From assembly GCA_963752855.1 (NCBI GenBank), contig CAVVZX010000034.1:53504-117503 (forward strand): a stretch of DNA of 64,000 nt, read 5' to 3'. The translations under genes and the position numbers were made by a program. This stretch comes from DATJPW01 sp963752855 (lineage in GTDB: Bacteria; Desulfobacterota; Desulfomonilia; Desulfomonilales; Desulfomonilaceae). Positions 45,667 to 54,048 of this stretch are shown in pieces. Each line of letters opens with the position of its first letter. Position 1 is the stretch's first letter. Below the pieces are notes generated by a model. That model was not told the origin of the DNA. It did no database searches and saw only the letters and a list, made by a program, of their open reading frames with translations.

Positions 45667-47025
45667 TTAAGGACTTTTGGTTGCCGGCAAGCGGAAGCAG
45701 AAAGTGGATCCTCTTCCGGAGCCTTCAGATTCAACCCAAACTTGACCACCTTGAACTTCGATCGCCCGTTTTACCAGGGAAAGTCCCAAACCTGAGCCTT
45801 CAATGCCCTTACATTCAAGCCTTTTAAATCGACCGAAAATCCTTTTCTGACAAGATGGATCGATACCAATTCCGTTGTCTCGGACGTAAAATACTTGACC
45901 GGACCTGTCCAATCTCTGCCCGATCTCAATTTTCGGGTGAGCTTGATTGCCCATGAATTTGATGGAATTCTCGATCAGATTCTGGAGGACCTGCAGCAGC
46001 AAGGAGCGATTAGCCCGAATGGTTGGTAGATCGGGTCCAATCGTGAATTCCACGCCACTTTGGGCAATCCTGCCAGAAACCAATTCCTTCGCTTCATGCG
46101 CTACGCGGTCCAACTGGATCTCCTCAGTCTCATTGCCCAGCTGCCCAATTCGAGTGAACAGTGACAACTGGTCGGTGAGTTCCTCCATTCTGGCCGCGGC
46201 CTTGGAAACAACCTGAAGACTGGAGTTCAACCCTTCGTTGCCGCAGCGAGCAGCCTCACGCTCGGCCCTCCCCAGGAAACCACGAACAGTAATTATAGGG
46301 CTTTTCAGATCATGGGAAATCGTATGATTCATCATTTCCAGATCCGCATTTTTTTCTTTGAGCGCCGCCAATGACATCTCAAGCTCGAACTCCGCCCGCT
46401 TTCGCTCGGTGATGTCTCGGCCGACAGATTGAAATTCGAGCAGGCGGCCGGTAGCGTCAAAAATCGCGCGGTTTATCCATTGAAGTAATCGCACTCGCCC
46501 ATGAACAATTAACTGATGCTCTAGCATGCAAATAGGATTATCTAGGCTCAATGAGAACAGGCATTCTTCCACTCTCTCACGTTCTTCAATTGGCACAAGG
46601 GACAAGAGGTTGAGGCCTATCAACTGATCTTTTATTTTGCCGAAATAGCGGCAATACGCCTCGTTTACAAAAGTCAGCGTCCAATCAGGCAAAAAACGGC
46701 AGATTAGTTCAGTCTGGTCCTCCACAACGCCTCGGTACCGTGCTTCAGAAGATCGAAGGCTCTCGATTGTCCTCAGTCTTTCTGCGCCTCTTACGGACAT
46801 GAAGATTCCCACTCCTGCCAAAAGCAGCATCTCGATCAAAGGCTCGCGGAACGTACCAAGTCTGCGTAAGAAGGGCTCGCCTCCGAGATATCGGTTGATG
46901 CTCTGTGATGCTAGAGGCACGAATAACAGCAGCGCAACCACGTCCCATTTCACATCGGAAATAAAGGCAGCAACTTGCTTTGAGTGGTTGAAAAGCCCGG
47001 ATTTCATCATAGTACTCACTTGCAT
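45667..47025 (-). CDS. membrane PAS-domain sensor histidine kinase
   Basis: 452-aa kinase: two membrane helices (about 25-45 and 64-82), a PAS domain (about 93-215, ending GRDITERKRAEFELEM), a HisKA domain with the phospho-His in MNHTISHDLKSPIITVRGFL (the ISHDLK type seen in bacteriophytochrome-like kinases) and a HATPase domain (N box LQNLIENSIKFMGNQ, G1 VRDNGIGIDP, G2 GSGLGLSLVKRAIEVQGG). No response regulator is next to it. A truncated duplicate of its first 90 residues is at 39941-40216. Confidence 0.9.
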   Translation of the reverse strand: MQVSTMMKSGLFNHSKQVAAFISDVKWDVVALLLFVPLASQSINRYLGGEPFLRRLGTFREPLIEMLLLAGVGIFMSVRGAERLRTIESLRSSEARYRGVVEDQTELICRFLPDWTLTFVNEAYCRYFGKIKDQLIGLNLLSLVPIEERERVEECLFSLSLDNPICMLEHQLIVHGRVRLLQWINRAIFDATGRLLEFQSVGRDITERKRAEFELEMSLAALKEKNADLEMMNHTISHDLKSPIITVRGFLGRAEREAARCGNEGLNSSLQVVSKAAARMEELTDQLSLFTRIGQLGNETEEIQLDRVAHEAKELVSGRIAQSGVEFTIGPDLPTIRANRSLLLQVLQNLIENSIKFMGNQAHPKIEIGQRLDRSGQVFYVRDNGIGIDPSCQKRIFGRFKRLECKGIEGSGLGLSLVKRAIEVQGGQVWVESEGSGRGSTFCFRLPATKSP

Positions 47026-47199
47026 TTGTATTCTTGTCTGTGGCGCTCCCGACGTGAACTCAAACGAAAGACAGACCGAGGCAAATATACCCGAACTTCA
47101 CCTGTATTCGTGTCCCACGTAATAGCGGGATTGCAGGGCGCTGCATCCATTACTTAAGAGTTTTAGCAGGTTGAAAAGGTCCAAGAAATGAGTAACAAT

Positions 47200-47496
47200 T
47201 TATTTTCCTGCAACATTTCGGTCAGTTGACTGAGTGCTCGGTAACAATGGCTCAATCGCGGAAGACAATTCGTGCCATGTCGGAAAAACCAGATGCATGC
47301 AATGTTCTATGGTCGGCGCTGTTTTTTGCATCAATTGATTTGACGTCGTCTGGGCTACAGCGGGCGCTGTGGCAAACGCGAGCAAACCTGCAAGCAAATA
47401 CACTAATACCGTTCCGTAAAATACACACCGCCCCTCTCGAAGCAATTCCGACAGCAAAAATCTAGTGAATAACGTTGAAAATGCGATGCACGTCAA
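47200..47496 (-). pseudogene. 5' fragment of the SH3-protein gene (duplicate of 40386-41021)
   Basis: The segment 47430-47302 reads VFYGTVLVYLLAGLLAFATA, then PAVAQTTSNQLMQKTAPTIE, matching the signal peptide and first mature residues of the intact SH3 protein with two changes. After TIEH homology stops and the frame ends at 47200. The first 22 codons of the open frame overlap signal peptidase I and are not homologous. Together with the kinase fragment at 39941 it shows a duplicated SH3-kinase pair in which each copy kept a different gene. Confidence 0.85.
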
Positions 47497-48067
47497 TGAT
47501 GTTATGAGAGGACCAATATATGATTAAGGCTTCACCGAGGACGTCTCGAAGCGGAACGAGTCCCCAAAATCTGCTGTCATAGCTATTATCTCTATTGTCG
47601 CCCATTACGAACAGGAACCCTTTGGGGACCTCTATCTGCGCCATATTATCTCCTGGGAGCACATGCCCTGGATAAAACATGTCGCTTTGGAAGTAGGCAT
47701 GAGGGTCCTTGATCACCTCACCGTTGATTAGGACTTTCTTTTCCCTGATTTCAACGGTGTCGCCGCCTACTGCAACCACTCGTTTGATGAAATCCTTGGA
47801 CCGGTCCACCGGGTAAACAAATACAACGACGTTCCCGCGGCTGGGCTCGCCAAACGCTGGCCATCTTTTATTAGTAAACGGGATCCGAATTCCATAGATA
47901 AACTTGTTTACCAAAATGTGGTCACCTATGAGCAATGTCGGCTCCATTGAACCGGAAGGAATCTCGAAGGCCTGAAAGAAAAATCCTCTTATGAGGATTG
48001 CCATAACCAGGGCCGCAACAAACGCCTCCGAGTACTCCTGAAATGACCTTCGAGATGACTTTTTCAT
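47462..48067 (-). CDS. lepB: signal peptidase I
   Basis: Cleaves signal peptides from exported proteins. I start at the ATG at 48067 (MKKSSRRSFQEYSEAFVAAL), giving 201 aa; the frame opens further to 48112. One membrane helix (17-34), the catalytic Ser 40 in IPSGSMEPTL, the general-base Lys 95 in KDFIKRVVAVGGDTVEI and box E MGDNRDNSYDSRFWG are all present. A main-genome lepB probably also exists, because this copy sits in an accessory zone. Confidence 0.92.
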   Translation of the reverse strand: MKKSSRRSFQEYSEAFVAALVMAILIRGFFFQAFEIPSGSMEPTLLIGDHILVNKFIYGIRIPFTNKRWPAFGEPSRGNVVVFVYPVDRSKDFIKRVVAVGGDTVEIREKKVLINGEVIKDPHAYFQSDMFYPGHVLPGDNMAQIEVPKGFLFVMGDNRDNSYDSRFWGLVPLRDVLGEALIIYWSSHNIIDVHRIFNVIH

Positions 48068-48522
48068 TCTAAACACCAGAGCGCCACATCTTTGCCCTAT
48101 AACCCGCACCAAGGTTCAGAACGAGTTATGGCCGGGCAGTGATGCCTAAGTTCCTTTCCGGTGGCAATCCTCAAATATCCTACGAGCATAAGCGACTAAT
48201 AAATTAGCCAAGAGCGCAAGACCTGTAGCTGCTCCGAGAATTTCAAAGTATTCCATATTTGGCAATTTATCGACGGGTCCGGTGACCATTAAGCTATTTC
48301 TCCATAATTGGGAACGGGCCTGGCACGTTCCACTCTGTTTCCTGAATGTAGACAATCCGAGCCGCCTCGAGTTCACGAGGGATTCCCGCTTGATTTTTCT
48401 TATTTCAGAGTCCGCAAAATTGCGAAGGAAGGCCAAGGCGAGCTTCAACGATCCTAAAAGATTGTCGCGGCCGATGTGCTATAATTTTTTTGGAATAGAC
48501 CGCTGATAACGAGGAGCCTCCC
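48068..48522. other. 455-base gap with a possible 36-aa membrane peptide
   Basis: The only candidate is a minus-strand frame, 48256-48146: MEYFEILGAATGLALLANLL, then VAYARRIFEDCHRKGT, with a clear hydrophobic stretch but no good ribosome site. It could be a small membrane protein or the end of a lost gene. The right part precedes the repeat-rich DUF202 gene. Confidence 0.3.
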
Positions 48523-49209
48523 ATGGTTAAACGCAAAGACGAGGAACATATCATGCATGTCCTGATCCAGCTCGCAGAAGAGGAGAACAGACTTACCGAG
48601 AGTATGGTGGGCATGCTTGGCAAAACGAATCAAATGGCTGCAGACAGGACAGCGAGCGCCCAAGTGCGGACCACCCTATCTGAAGAGCGCACCCAGCTTG
48701 TAAGAGAACAAACGAAATTCAGCGAAAAAAGTACCGAGCTTGCAGAGAGACGGACCAACCTGGCGGGCAAAAGGACCGATTTGTCCGAGACTCGTACAGA
48801 TCTCGCCGGTGTTAGAACGGAACTGTCGCGAGAACGGACTTCCCTCGCCGGCGAACGAAATGAACTGGCGATAAAACGAACCGGCTTCTCAGAACAGCGA
48901 ACCGTCCTAGCCGAAGAGCGGAACAGCCTTGCCAATAACCGTACAGTGTTGTCCGCTTACCGTTCGGTTCTCGCGAAAGGCAGGACGGAACTCGCATTCA
49001 TTCGTACAGGTTTGGCCTTGATGGCGCTTGGGCTCGTTCTGGTTCGTTATTTCGGCCTGGGGCTATGGACGCTGCTTGACGGGAGCATTGTGATCGCGGG
49101 TATTGTCGCTACTTCATTTGGTGTAAGGGGCTATCTCGTCACAAGAAGTTATGAGCGCATGTTTTCCAACAAGATTTCGGGGATTATCTCCGATCTCATG
49201 CCTAGGTAA
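48523..49209 (+). CDS. DUF202 membrane protein with 18 tandem heptads
   Basis: 228 aa. Residues 41-166 are 18 consecutive seven-residue units with no interruption, consensus x-R-T-x-L-(A/S)-x: for example RRTNLAG, KRTDLSE, TRTDLAG, VRTELSR, ERTSLAG. The last two (GRTELAF, IRTGLAL) merge into the normal DUF202 signature and first membrane helix (ALMALGLVLVRYFGLGLW); a second helix follows (LDGSIVIAGIVATSFGVRGY). So the extension looks like a repeated copy of the DUF202 helix motif itself, probably forming a long straight coiled coil in the cytoplasm. Residues 1-40 are helical. It has an AGGAG site and an ATG at 48523. Function is unknown. Confidence 0.85.
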   Translation: MVKRKDEEHIMHVLIQLAEEENRLTESMVGMLGKTNQMAADRTASAQVRTTLSEERTQLVREQTKFSEKSTELAERRTNLAGKRTDLSETRTDLAGVRTELSRERTSLAGERNELAIKRTGFSEQRTVLAEERNSLANNRTVLSAYRSVLAKGRTELAFIRTGLALMALGLVLVRYFGLGLWTLLDGSIVIAGIVATSFGVRGYLVTRSYERMFSNKISGIISDLMPR

Positions 49210-49254
49210 GGGAGGGACGTGTATCCCCCATTCAGAGGCAACTGCTAGGGTTGC

Positions 49255-49470
49255 CCTGCTCAGGTTCCGCAAATTTCACGGGAGCGTGCGATCCGCTGAA
49301 TCTGAAACGCGTAGAAGAGGGCAACGAAAGACCATACTGGAGTGCCGCAAGAGCCTCAAACTACAAGCTCTCATGCGACGTAGCAAGTTAACCGAGATAC
49401 CCGAAGACCATCTGGGGCCGAAACTCTCCCCTAATTCTTCACCTCAAGATTCCCATTCCGTCTGACGACA
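49255..49470 (+). mobile_element. 3'-end remnant of an IS transposase, copy 3
   Basis: Reads RRGQRKTILECRKSLKLQAL, then MRR, matching YGRRKAILERRKTLKRETLM of the remnant at 21.7 kb, followed by CATCTGGGGCCGAAACTCTC and CACCTCAAGATTCCCATTCC, then GTCTGACGACATAC, the same right end. It starts soon after the heptad DUF202 gene; the catalytic domain is absent. Confidence 0.55.
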
Positions 49471-49623
49471 TACACTTCTGGCGTCTTTTGAGCGGATCAG
49501 TGACGAGCACGAGATTCCCCTTTTTTTTCGCAAACTCGCAACTCTATTTATCAGATATTGATTGGAACAAAAATTCTCCGACTGCGTCAAGTATCTAACA
49601 GGGAGAATAAGGGGGGTGAGGGA

Positions 49624-50004
49624 ATGAAAAGAGAGAAATTGCCTGAGACTGTCTCGCCGATTATTTTACTAATTTGTATTTTAGCCTTTCCCCCTTTCTC
49701 ATTCGCCGCAAGCCCGAAACCGGATATAGTCGGAAAACCTCAAAGGATTGACGACCCGCAGGTACTTCAAAAGTCACTGAATGCCTTATTACAGAAAGCC
49801 CATGCGCAATACAAAATCATAAACGATTGGCATCTGAAGAGTACAATTAGAGAAGACCAATGCGCAGGCCAAGAACCACAAGCAGAGCACCAAGACCTTG
49901 GCAGCTTCGTTCTAGGCTTCACAGAATCGACGCTATTGCATTTTTTGTATGTGGCCGGGGGGGGAATGTGCATGGAAGAGAAAAAATCGCGTACAATTGA
50001 TTGA
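49624..50004 (+). CDS. exported hypothetical protein (126 aa)
   Basis: ATG at 49624 after GGTGAGGG. Signal peptide residues 1-28 (ILLICILAFPPFSFA, cleavage FAA-SP). The mature part has a helical region (DPQVLQKSLNALLQKAHAQY) and then poorer sequence; the end may be out of frame. No family is recognised. Confidence 0.4.
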   Translation: MKREKLPETVSPIILLICILAFPPFSFAASPKPDIVGKPQRIDDPQVLQKSLNALLQKAHAQYKIINDWHLKSTIREDQCAGQEPQAEHQDLGSFVLGFTESTLLHFLYVAGGGMCMEEKKSRTID

Positions 50005-50636
50005 AGAGTTTCTTTTCCACCACTTCAGAAGAGGGCAAGCAATAAAGGTATATCAAGATCATTGATTGTAAGCGCCTATTCTGAAAACACGAACGGTGCA
50101 TAAGAAGCACAGCCTTGGTCAGGAGTCCCGTTATTTTGATGTGTTAACGTGGGTAACCCGTGCGGGCCCCGGTGAATCTAGCCGTGAAATTGGAACGCAG
50201 AAAAAACGGATGGGACCGAGATCCGCATAACGGAGTACCGTACAGGGCGCAGAGCGAATTTCGATCCCTTCTTTTCTGCCAAATTTTGGGATACCAGGCT
50301 GGTATAATGGCATTACTTTATTAGACAGATGCGCCTGCCCTTTGTTTCATTCTCCGATATTGCAACCTTCTGCCCCGCTCGACCTTTTAGATATATATAA
50401 CTATATGTAACTATGTCTATATTTGTGCATGTCTTTCTCCGTGTCCTTATTGATGCTGCTCCGTTTCAAAGTGTTTCGCTTATCACGCTGGACCCCGCAG
50501 ATCATCTGAATCTTCGCGTAAGTGAGTACCTCTCCGCATGGGGAACCGGGATTTGCCCTTGCGTGAATCCTTTGATGTCCAGAAGCATCAAGATAAATGG
50601 AAGTTATCCAAAGGAACTCGCAGTAGTGAGAAACAC
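50005..50636. other. 632-base stretch, no gene seen
   Basis: Short frames only. It contains an A/T-rich segment (TATATATAACTATATGTAAC, about 50392) that may hold a promoter, but nothing can be assigned. Confidence 0.4.
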
Positions 50637-50831
50637 ATGATGACCAGACTACAAATTGCGCTGATAGCATGCGGCTCGGCATTGATGTTATCAAGTTTCA
50701 TCGGTATTTATACGCAGATTTCTTCCAGCGGACCGCATCCTTATTGGACCGCTTGGATGGTCGTTTTATCCTTTACAGTTGCAGGGTTGGCATTTGCCAG
50801 TGCGCTAAGACAGTGGGAAAAAAGGCATTAA
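50637..50831 (+). CDS. small two-helix membrane protein (64 aa)
   Basis: From the ATG at 50637 the frame reads LQIALIACGSALMLSSFIGI and, after a short loop, WTAWMVVLSFTVAGLAFASA, two clear membrane helices ending in a basic tail (RQWEKRH). The open frame extends upstream without homology. No family is recognised; the hydrophobic pattern makes it a credible gene. Confidence 0.45.
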   Translation: MMTRLQIALIACGSALMLSSFIGIYTQISSSGPHPYWTAWMVVLSFTVAGLAFASALRQWEKRH

Positions 50832-51142
50832 AAAGCCGGTTCAGGGCTGGAACGCAATCTATTTCACGGCGATGGTTACTTGGATTCCGAAGCTTTCTCA
50901 GCCTTCTTTACACGGAACCAAAGTACCGAACATGAACATTTGATGGCTTTTGCTACGGGTCCATCACCGGCAGGGCTTCTGCAATGCTCGTCGGATAAAG
51001 GCAGACGAACCACATTGAAAATCGTATGACGAATATTGAATCCAAAATCTGTCTCTTGAATCTAAGCTAGAAGAAAATAAATTACGCCCGAAGCAGGACT
51101 CTGAGAGTGCGTGCTCGGGGTTCACACAACTGGCGAGAAGAC

Positions 51143-51505
51143 ATGAGGTTCAAGCAGATGAAGTCGAATATAGTATTGTTAATTTTGTCTGTGGTCATGG
51201 GTATAGGCTTAGCCTCCACGTTGGTCCACGCATCTGCAGCCACACCCGCGAGGGGTGCCGCGGATGTGCGCCTGAGCGCTTCGTCGGAGACGGAGCAGCC
51301 GATCTCACATAGCGGGGTCATCCTGGCCATATACAAATGGAACCCCGGACAGCGTGGGGGCATGACAACCAAACCGTGCTCTGGGAAAAACTGTCCTGCT
51401 CCGACGTGCTATCAGGACGGGAACCATCAGGTTTGTCTTGGAAACCCCAACAAGCAGCCGATTATCCCGGGGGATTGCGTAGGACCACAGTGCGGACCAC
51501 TGTGA
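51143..51505 (+). CDS. small exported cysteine-containing protein (120 aa)
   Basis: Signal peptide after MRFKQMKSN (IVLLILSVVMGIGLASTLVH, cleavage near ASA). The mature protein has a linker and a C-terminal segment with six cysteines in pairs (CSGKNCPAPTCYQDGNHQVC, then GDCVGPQCGPL). Same architecture as the protein at 22111-22482. A Cys-rich exported protein of unknown role. Its stop is three bases from the end of the MoeA fragment on the other strand. Confidence 0.5.
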   Translation: MRFKQMKSNIVLLILSVVMGIGLASTLVHASAATPARGAADVRLSASSETEQPISHSGVILAIYKWNPGQRGGMTTKPCSGKNCPAPTCYQDGNHQVCLGNPNKQPIIPGDCVGPQCGPL

Positions 51506-51508
51506 CAG

Positions 51509-52255
51509 TCAAGGGAAGTGGAGTCCAAGGCTACTGCTCCATTTCCCTGCCCTGCTCCCCAAAAACTGATCAAGGTTATAGGGACATATGAAAATACGTG
51601 TCCGTTTCCGTGTGCTCGTGATTGCTTTCATACGTTCCGGAAAAAAATTCTGCTGTACGACGAGCAAGGTACCCTTCCCAAAAAGAAGAGTAACTGCAGC
51701 TTGTGATTTGGCTCCAGATACCGGTAATATTGAGATCGCTGCTGAAGATACTACGTCGTATCTTAGTCTGGGTGTCAGCTCCTGATGAGGTTTTGCAAGC
51801 AGGTCTCCGGCTTGCACGTCGTCGCCTCGCGCTAAGACATTACGCCATTCATGAGCGTTCGCGCGAGCCTCTATTAATTGGCCATGAAACCGCGTGAACT
51901 CTTCCGCGAGGACAGCGTTGGCTCCCTTGGGCAAGATAGCGCCGCTAAGGACCCTTACCGCCTGTCCGGAGCTTACCTCGTGCTGGATGCAGTCCCCGGC
52001 CGCAGAGGTGGAGATCACTTGTAGGGACATCGGATGATCGGTTGATGCTTTGGCCACGTCATCAGATATGACTGCATATCCATCCTTGACCGACACATCT
52101 GCTGACGGGCTGTCTACAAGGGAGTGTATTTCTTTGGCGGCAACTCTGCCGACCGCTTGGCTGATGCGAATCACTTCATGGCTCATTATGGGCACATGGT
52201 CCTGGCTGAGCCAGACCGCATCTCGAAAGCTTATGTCATGCATGGTAGATAGCAC
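51509..52255 (-). pseudogene. moeA: MoeA (molybdenum insertase) fragment lacking the C-terminal half
   Basis: MoeA inserts molybdate or tungstate into molybdopterin. ATG at 52255. Domains I and II are recognisable: PSADVSVKDGYAVISDDV, SSGQAVRVLSGAILPKGANA, VLAEEF, RGDDVQAGDLLAK and SAAISILPVSGAKSQ. The following MogA-like domain III with the molybdopterin site is missing; homology stops at about residue 170 and the last 80 residues (FFPERMKAITSTRKRTRIFI) are unrelated. So it is inactive, broken by an indel or rearrangement. Confidence 0.75.
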
Positions 52256-52369
52256 AATGCCTCTCTAGCCGTGGTGGATTTCCGTCGGGCACCGATTGCA
52301 AAACATTGTTCACATGGATTGATCCCGCAGCAAGCCTGAAAATTGCCGTGTAATACAACCTCGTTCGGT

Positions 52370-53707
52370 TTATGAAAGGCTGCCAAGCCGTTTCATTTTT
52401 CTCCAGAGAGTCGTCTTGTCGATACCCAATTCACGAGCCGCGGCAAGTTTCTGGCCGTTGTTTCTCGCCAATGCTTCCTTGATCATCCTATTCTCGACTT
52501 CGGCCAATGTTAAACCCGCGGGAATTCCGTCTGTACCTATACACGCCTCATGCAGAGGCGAAGGCAGGTGCTGAGGTTGAATGAGACCCCCATGGCAGAG
52601 TATAAACGCATGTTCGATTGCATTTTGCAACTCTCTGATATTTCCCGGCCAATCATAATTCATGAGATCAGCGAGCGCTTCTCGTGAAAGGCCCGAAATG
52701 TCTTTGCCTCTCAGCCGGTTCAAACGATCTATGAAATTCTGTGCCAGAAGAGGTATATCCTCTCTACGCTCTCTGAGTGGAGGCAAAGACAGCGCGAACA
52801 CTCTGATTCTGTAGAACAGATCTTCACGGAACTGCCCCTCAGTGACCAACCCCTTCAGGTCCTTGTTCGTCGCACAAAGAATTCGCACATTCACTTTCAC
52901 CGTGCCGGTTGCACCAAGGGGTTGGAAACTTCCATCCTGTACCACCCTTAACAGGCGAACCTGCAAGGCAGGGCTCACATCGCCTATTTCGTCCAAAAAC
53001 AACGTTCCGCCATCGGCTTGGGCAAATCTGCCCGGCTTGTCACGTTTCGCGTCAGTGAAGGCCCCTGCCTTGTAACCAAACAGTTCCGATTCCAGAAGAT
53101 TATCCGGAATGGCGCCGCAATTAACTCTTACTATGGGTCTTTTCCCCCGGCCGGAAAGATTGTGAATTGCATTGGCCATCAGCTCCTTTCCTGTCCCGGA
53201 TTCACCTTCAATGAGAATGGTGCTTTCGCTGAGTGCTACATCAGGCAAGATGGTGAAGATGCTCTGCATTTTCTCGTTTCGAGAGATAATATCCTCGAAC
53301 GTAAACGTCTTTTCGACCTCCTTACGGAGAGCTTCCACTAAGGTCAGATCTCGAAATGTTTCGACCCCGCCAAGCACTTGTCCATCGTCATTCTTAAGCG
53401 CAGCAGTGCTGATACTTATGGGTACCCGTTTCCCGTCGGATCGAACGATGAAGACAGCGTGATTGACTATGGGTTTGTCCGACAGGATGGTTCGCTTGAG
53501 TGTGCAATCAGCCTCACAGATTTCGGCGCGGAACACCTCACAGCACGGTTTTCCTAGCGCCTCGTCTGCGGGAACTCCGGTGATTGCTTCCGCTGCTCGG
53601 TTGAATGAGGTTATGACGAAGTTTTGATCCACGGTGAAAACTCCGTCCGCCACTGAGTTGATAATCATTCTCATTTGGTCGGGGGTGAGATCTTTTTGAT
53701 GAGTCAT
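52370..53707 (-). CDS. PAS-AAA+-Fis sigma-54-dependent transcriptional activator
   Basis: 445-aa activator. Order: PAS sensor domain (about 10-120), AAA+ domain (about 145-375) with Walker A GESGTGKELMANAI, the sigma-54 contact loop GAFTDAK, Walker B GGTLFLDEIGD and the arginine-finger region FREDLFYRIRVF, then a Fis-type HTH (NGQKLAAARELGIDKTTLWR). The PAS part has several Cys (CCEVFRAEICEADCTLKR), a spacing that could hold a redox or metal signal. It is divergent from the metallocofactor-type operon; a dyad and a -24/-12-like element lie in the 341 bases between. It is intact. Confidence 0.93.
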   Translation of the reverse strand: MTHQKDLTPDQMRMIINSVADGVFTVDQNFVITSFNRAAEAITGVPADEALGKPCCEVFRAEICEADCTLKRTILSDKPIVNHAVFIVRSDGKRVPISISTAALKNDDGQVLGGVETFRDLTLVEALRKEVEKTFTFEDIISRNEKMQSIFTILPDVALSESTILIEGESGTGKELMANAIHNLSGRGKRPIVRVNCGAIPDNLLESELFGYKAGAFTDAKRDKPGRFAQADGGTLFLDEIGDVSPALQVRLLRVVQDGSFQPLGATGTVKVNVRILCATNKDLKGLVTEGQFREDLFYRIRVFALSLPPLRERREDIPLLAQNFIDRLNRLRGKDISGLSREALADLMNYDWPGNIRELQNAIEHAFILCHGGLIQPQHLPSPLHEACIGTDGIPAGLTLAEVENRMIKEALARNNGQKLAAARELGIDKTTLWRKMKRLGSLS

Positions 53708-53765
53708 AGGTTCGCTCCGCTCATAATGACAGCTCCGGAGTTATGCACTGGTAATGGCAGTGTTC

Positions 53766-53856
53766 GTCATTGCGAGGCCGTCAGGCCGTGGCAATCTAAG
53801 GTTTCCTCCAGCCCTGCATGACAGTAGAGATTGCTTCGCTGCGCTCGCAATGACAG
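53766..53856. repeat. REP-like dispersed palindromic repeat
   Basis: CATTGCGAGGCCGTCAGGCC, then GTGGCAATCT, and after a short spacer AGAGATTGCTTCGCTGCGCT, then CGCAATGACA. The two parts are inverted versions of the common ATTGCGAGC/GAAGCAATCT intergenic repeat found in many proteobacterial genomes. It lies just upstream of the activator gene. Confidence 0.6.
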
Positions 53857-53890
53857 CTCCGGGGTTTGACCTCAAGAGTACGTGATCTAT

Positions 53891-53935
53891 TTGCACTATG
53901 CACCTTATGGTACAGCGGCCTGGTGCACAATGCAA
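53891..53935. promoter_or_regulatory. inverted repeat, candidate activator-binding (UAS) site
   Basis: Arms TTGCACTATGCACC (53891-53904) and GGTGCACAATGCAA (53922-53935) pair at 12 of 14 positions with a 17-base spacer. The site lies about 80-120 bases upstream of the -24/-12-like element and between the divergent sigma-54 activator and its presumed target operon, the normal place for an enhancer dyad. Confidence 0.5.
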
Positions 53936-54011
53936 CACAATTGCAATCGGCTTCGCTGGTCCATCGAATAACATTCCAGTGATGTCCAGTGCTTATCTCA
54001 ATCCAGCGATT

Positions 54012-54027
54012 TGGCACGAATTTTGAT
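54012..54027 (+). promoter_or_regulatory. candidate sigma-54 (-24/-12) promoter
   Basis: TGGCACGAATTTTGAT matches the TGGCAC-N5-TTGC consensus except that the GC of the -12 box is GA. It is 22 bases before the ATG at 54049, so the leader would be short. The divergent sigma-54 activator gene supports the assignment; the -12 mismatch weakens it. Confidence 0.4.
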
Positions 54028-54048
54028 CTACCACCCGTCAGGTACATC

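Noticed and set aside
48643..49020. Tandem DNA satellite rather than coding repeat
   Set aside because: The 21-base units differ at many synonymous positions while the amino-acid pattern is kept, so selection acts on protein.
50392..50420. A/T-rich TATATA stretch as replication origin or promoter
   Set aside because: No iterons, DnaA boxes or adjacent replication gene; simple low-complexity sequence explains it.
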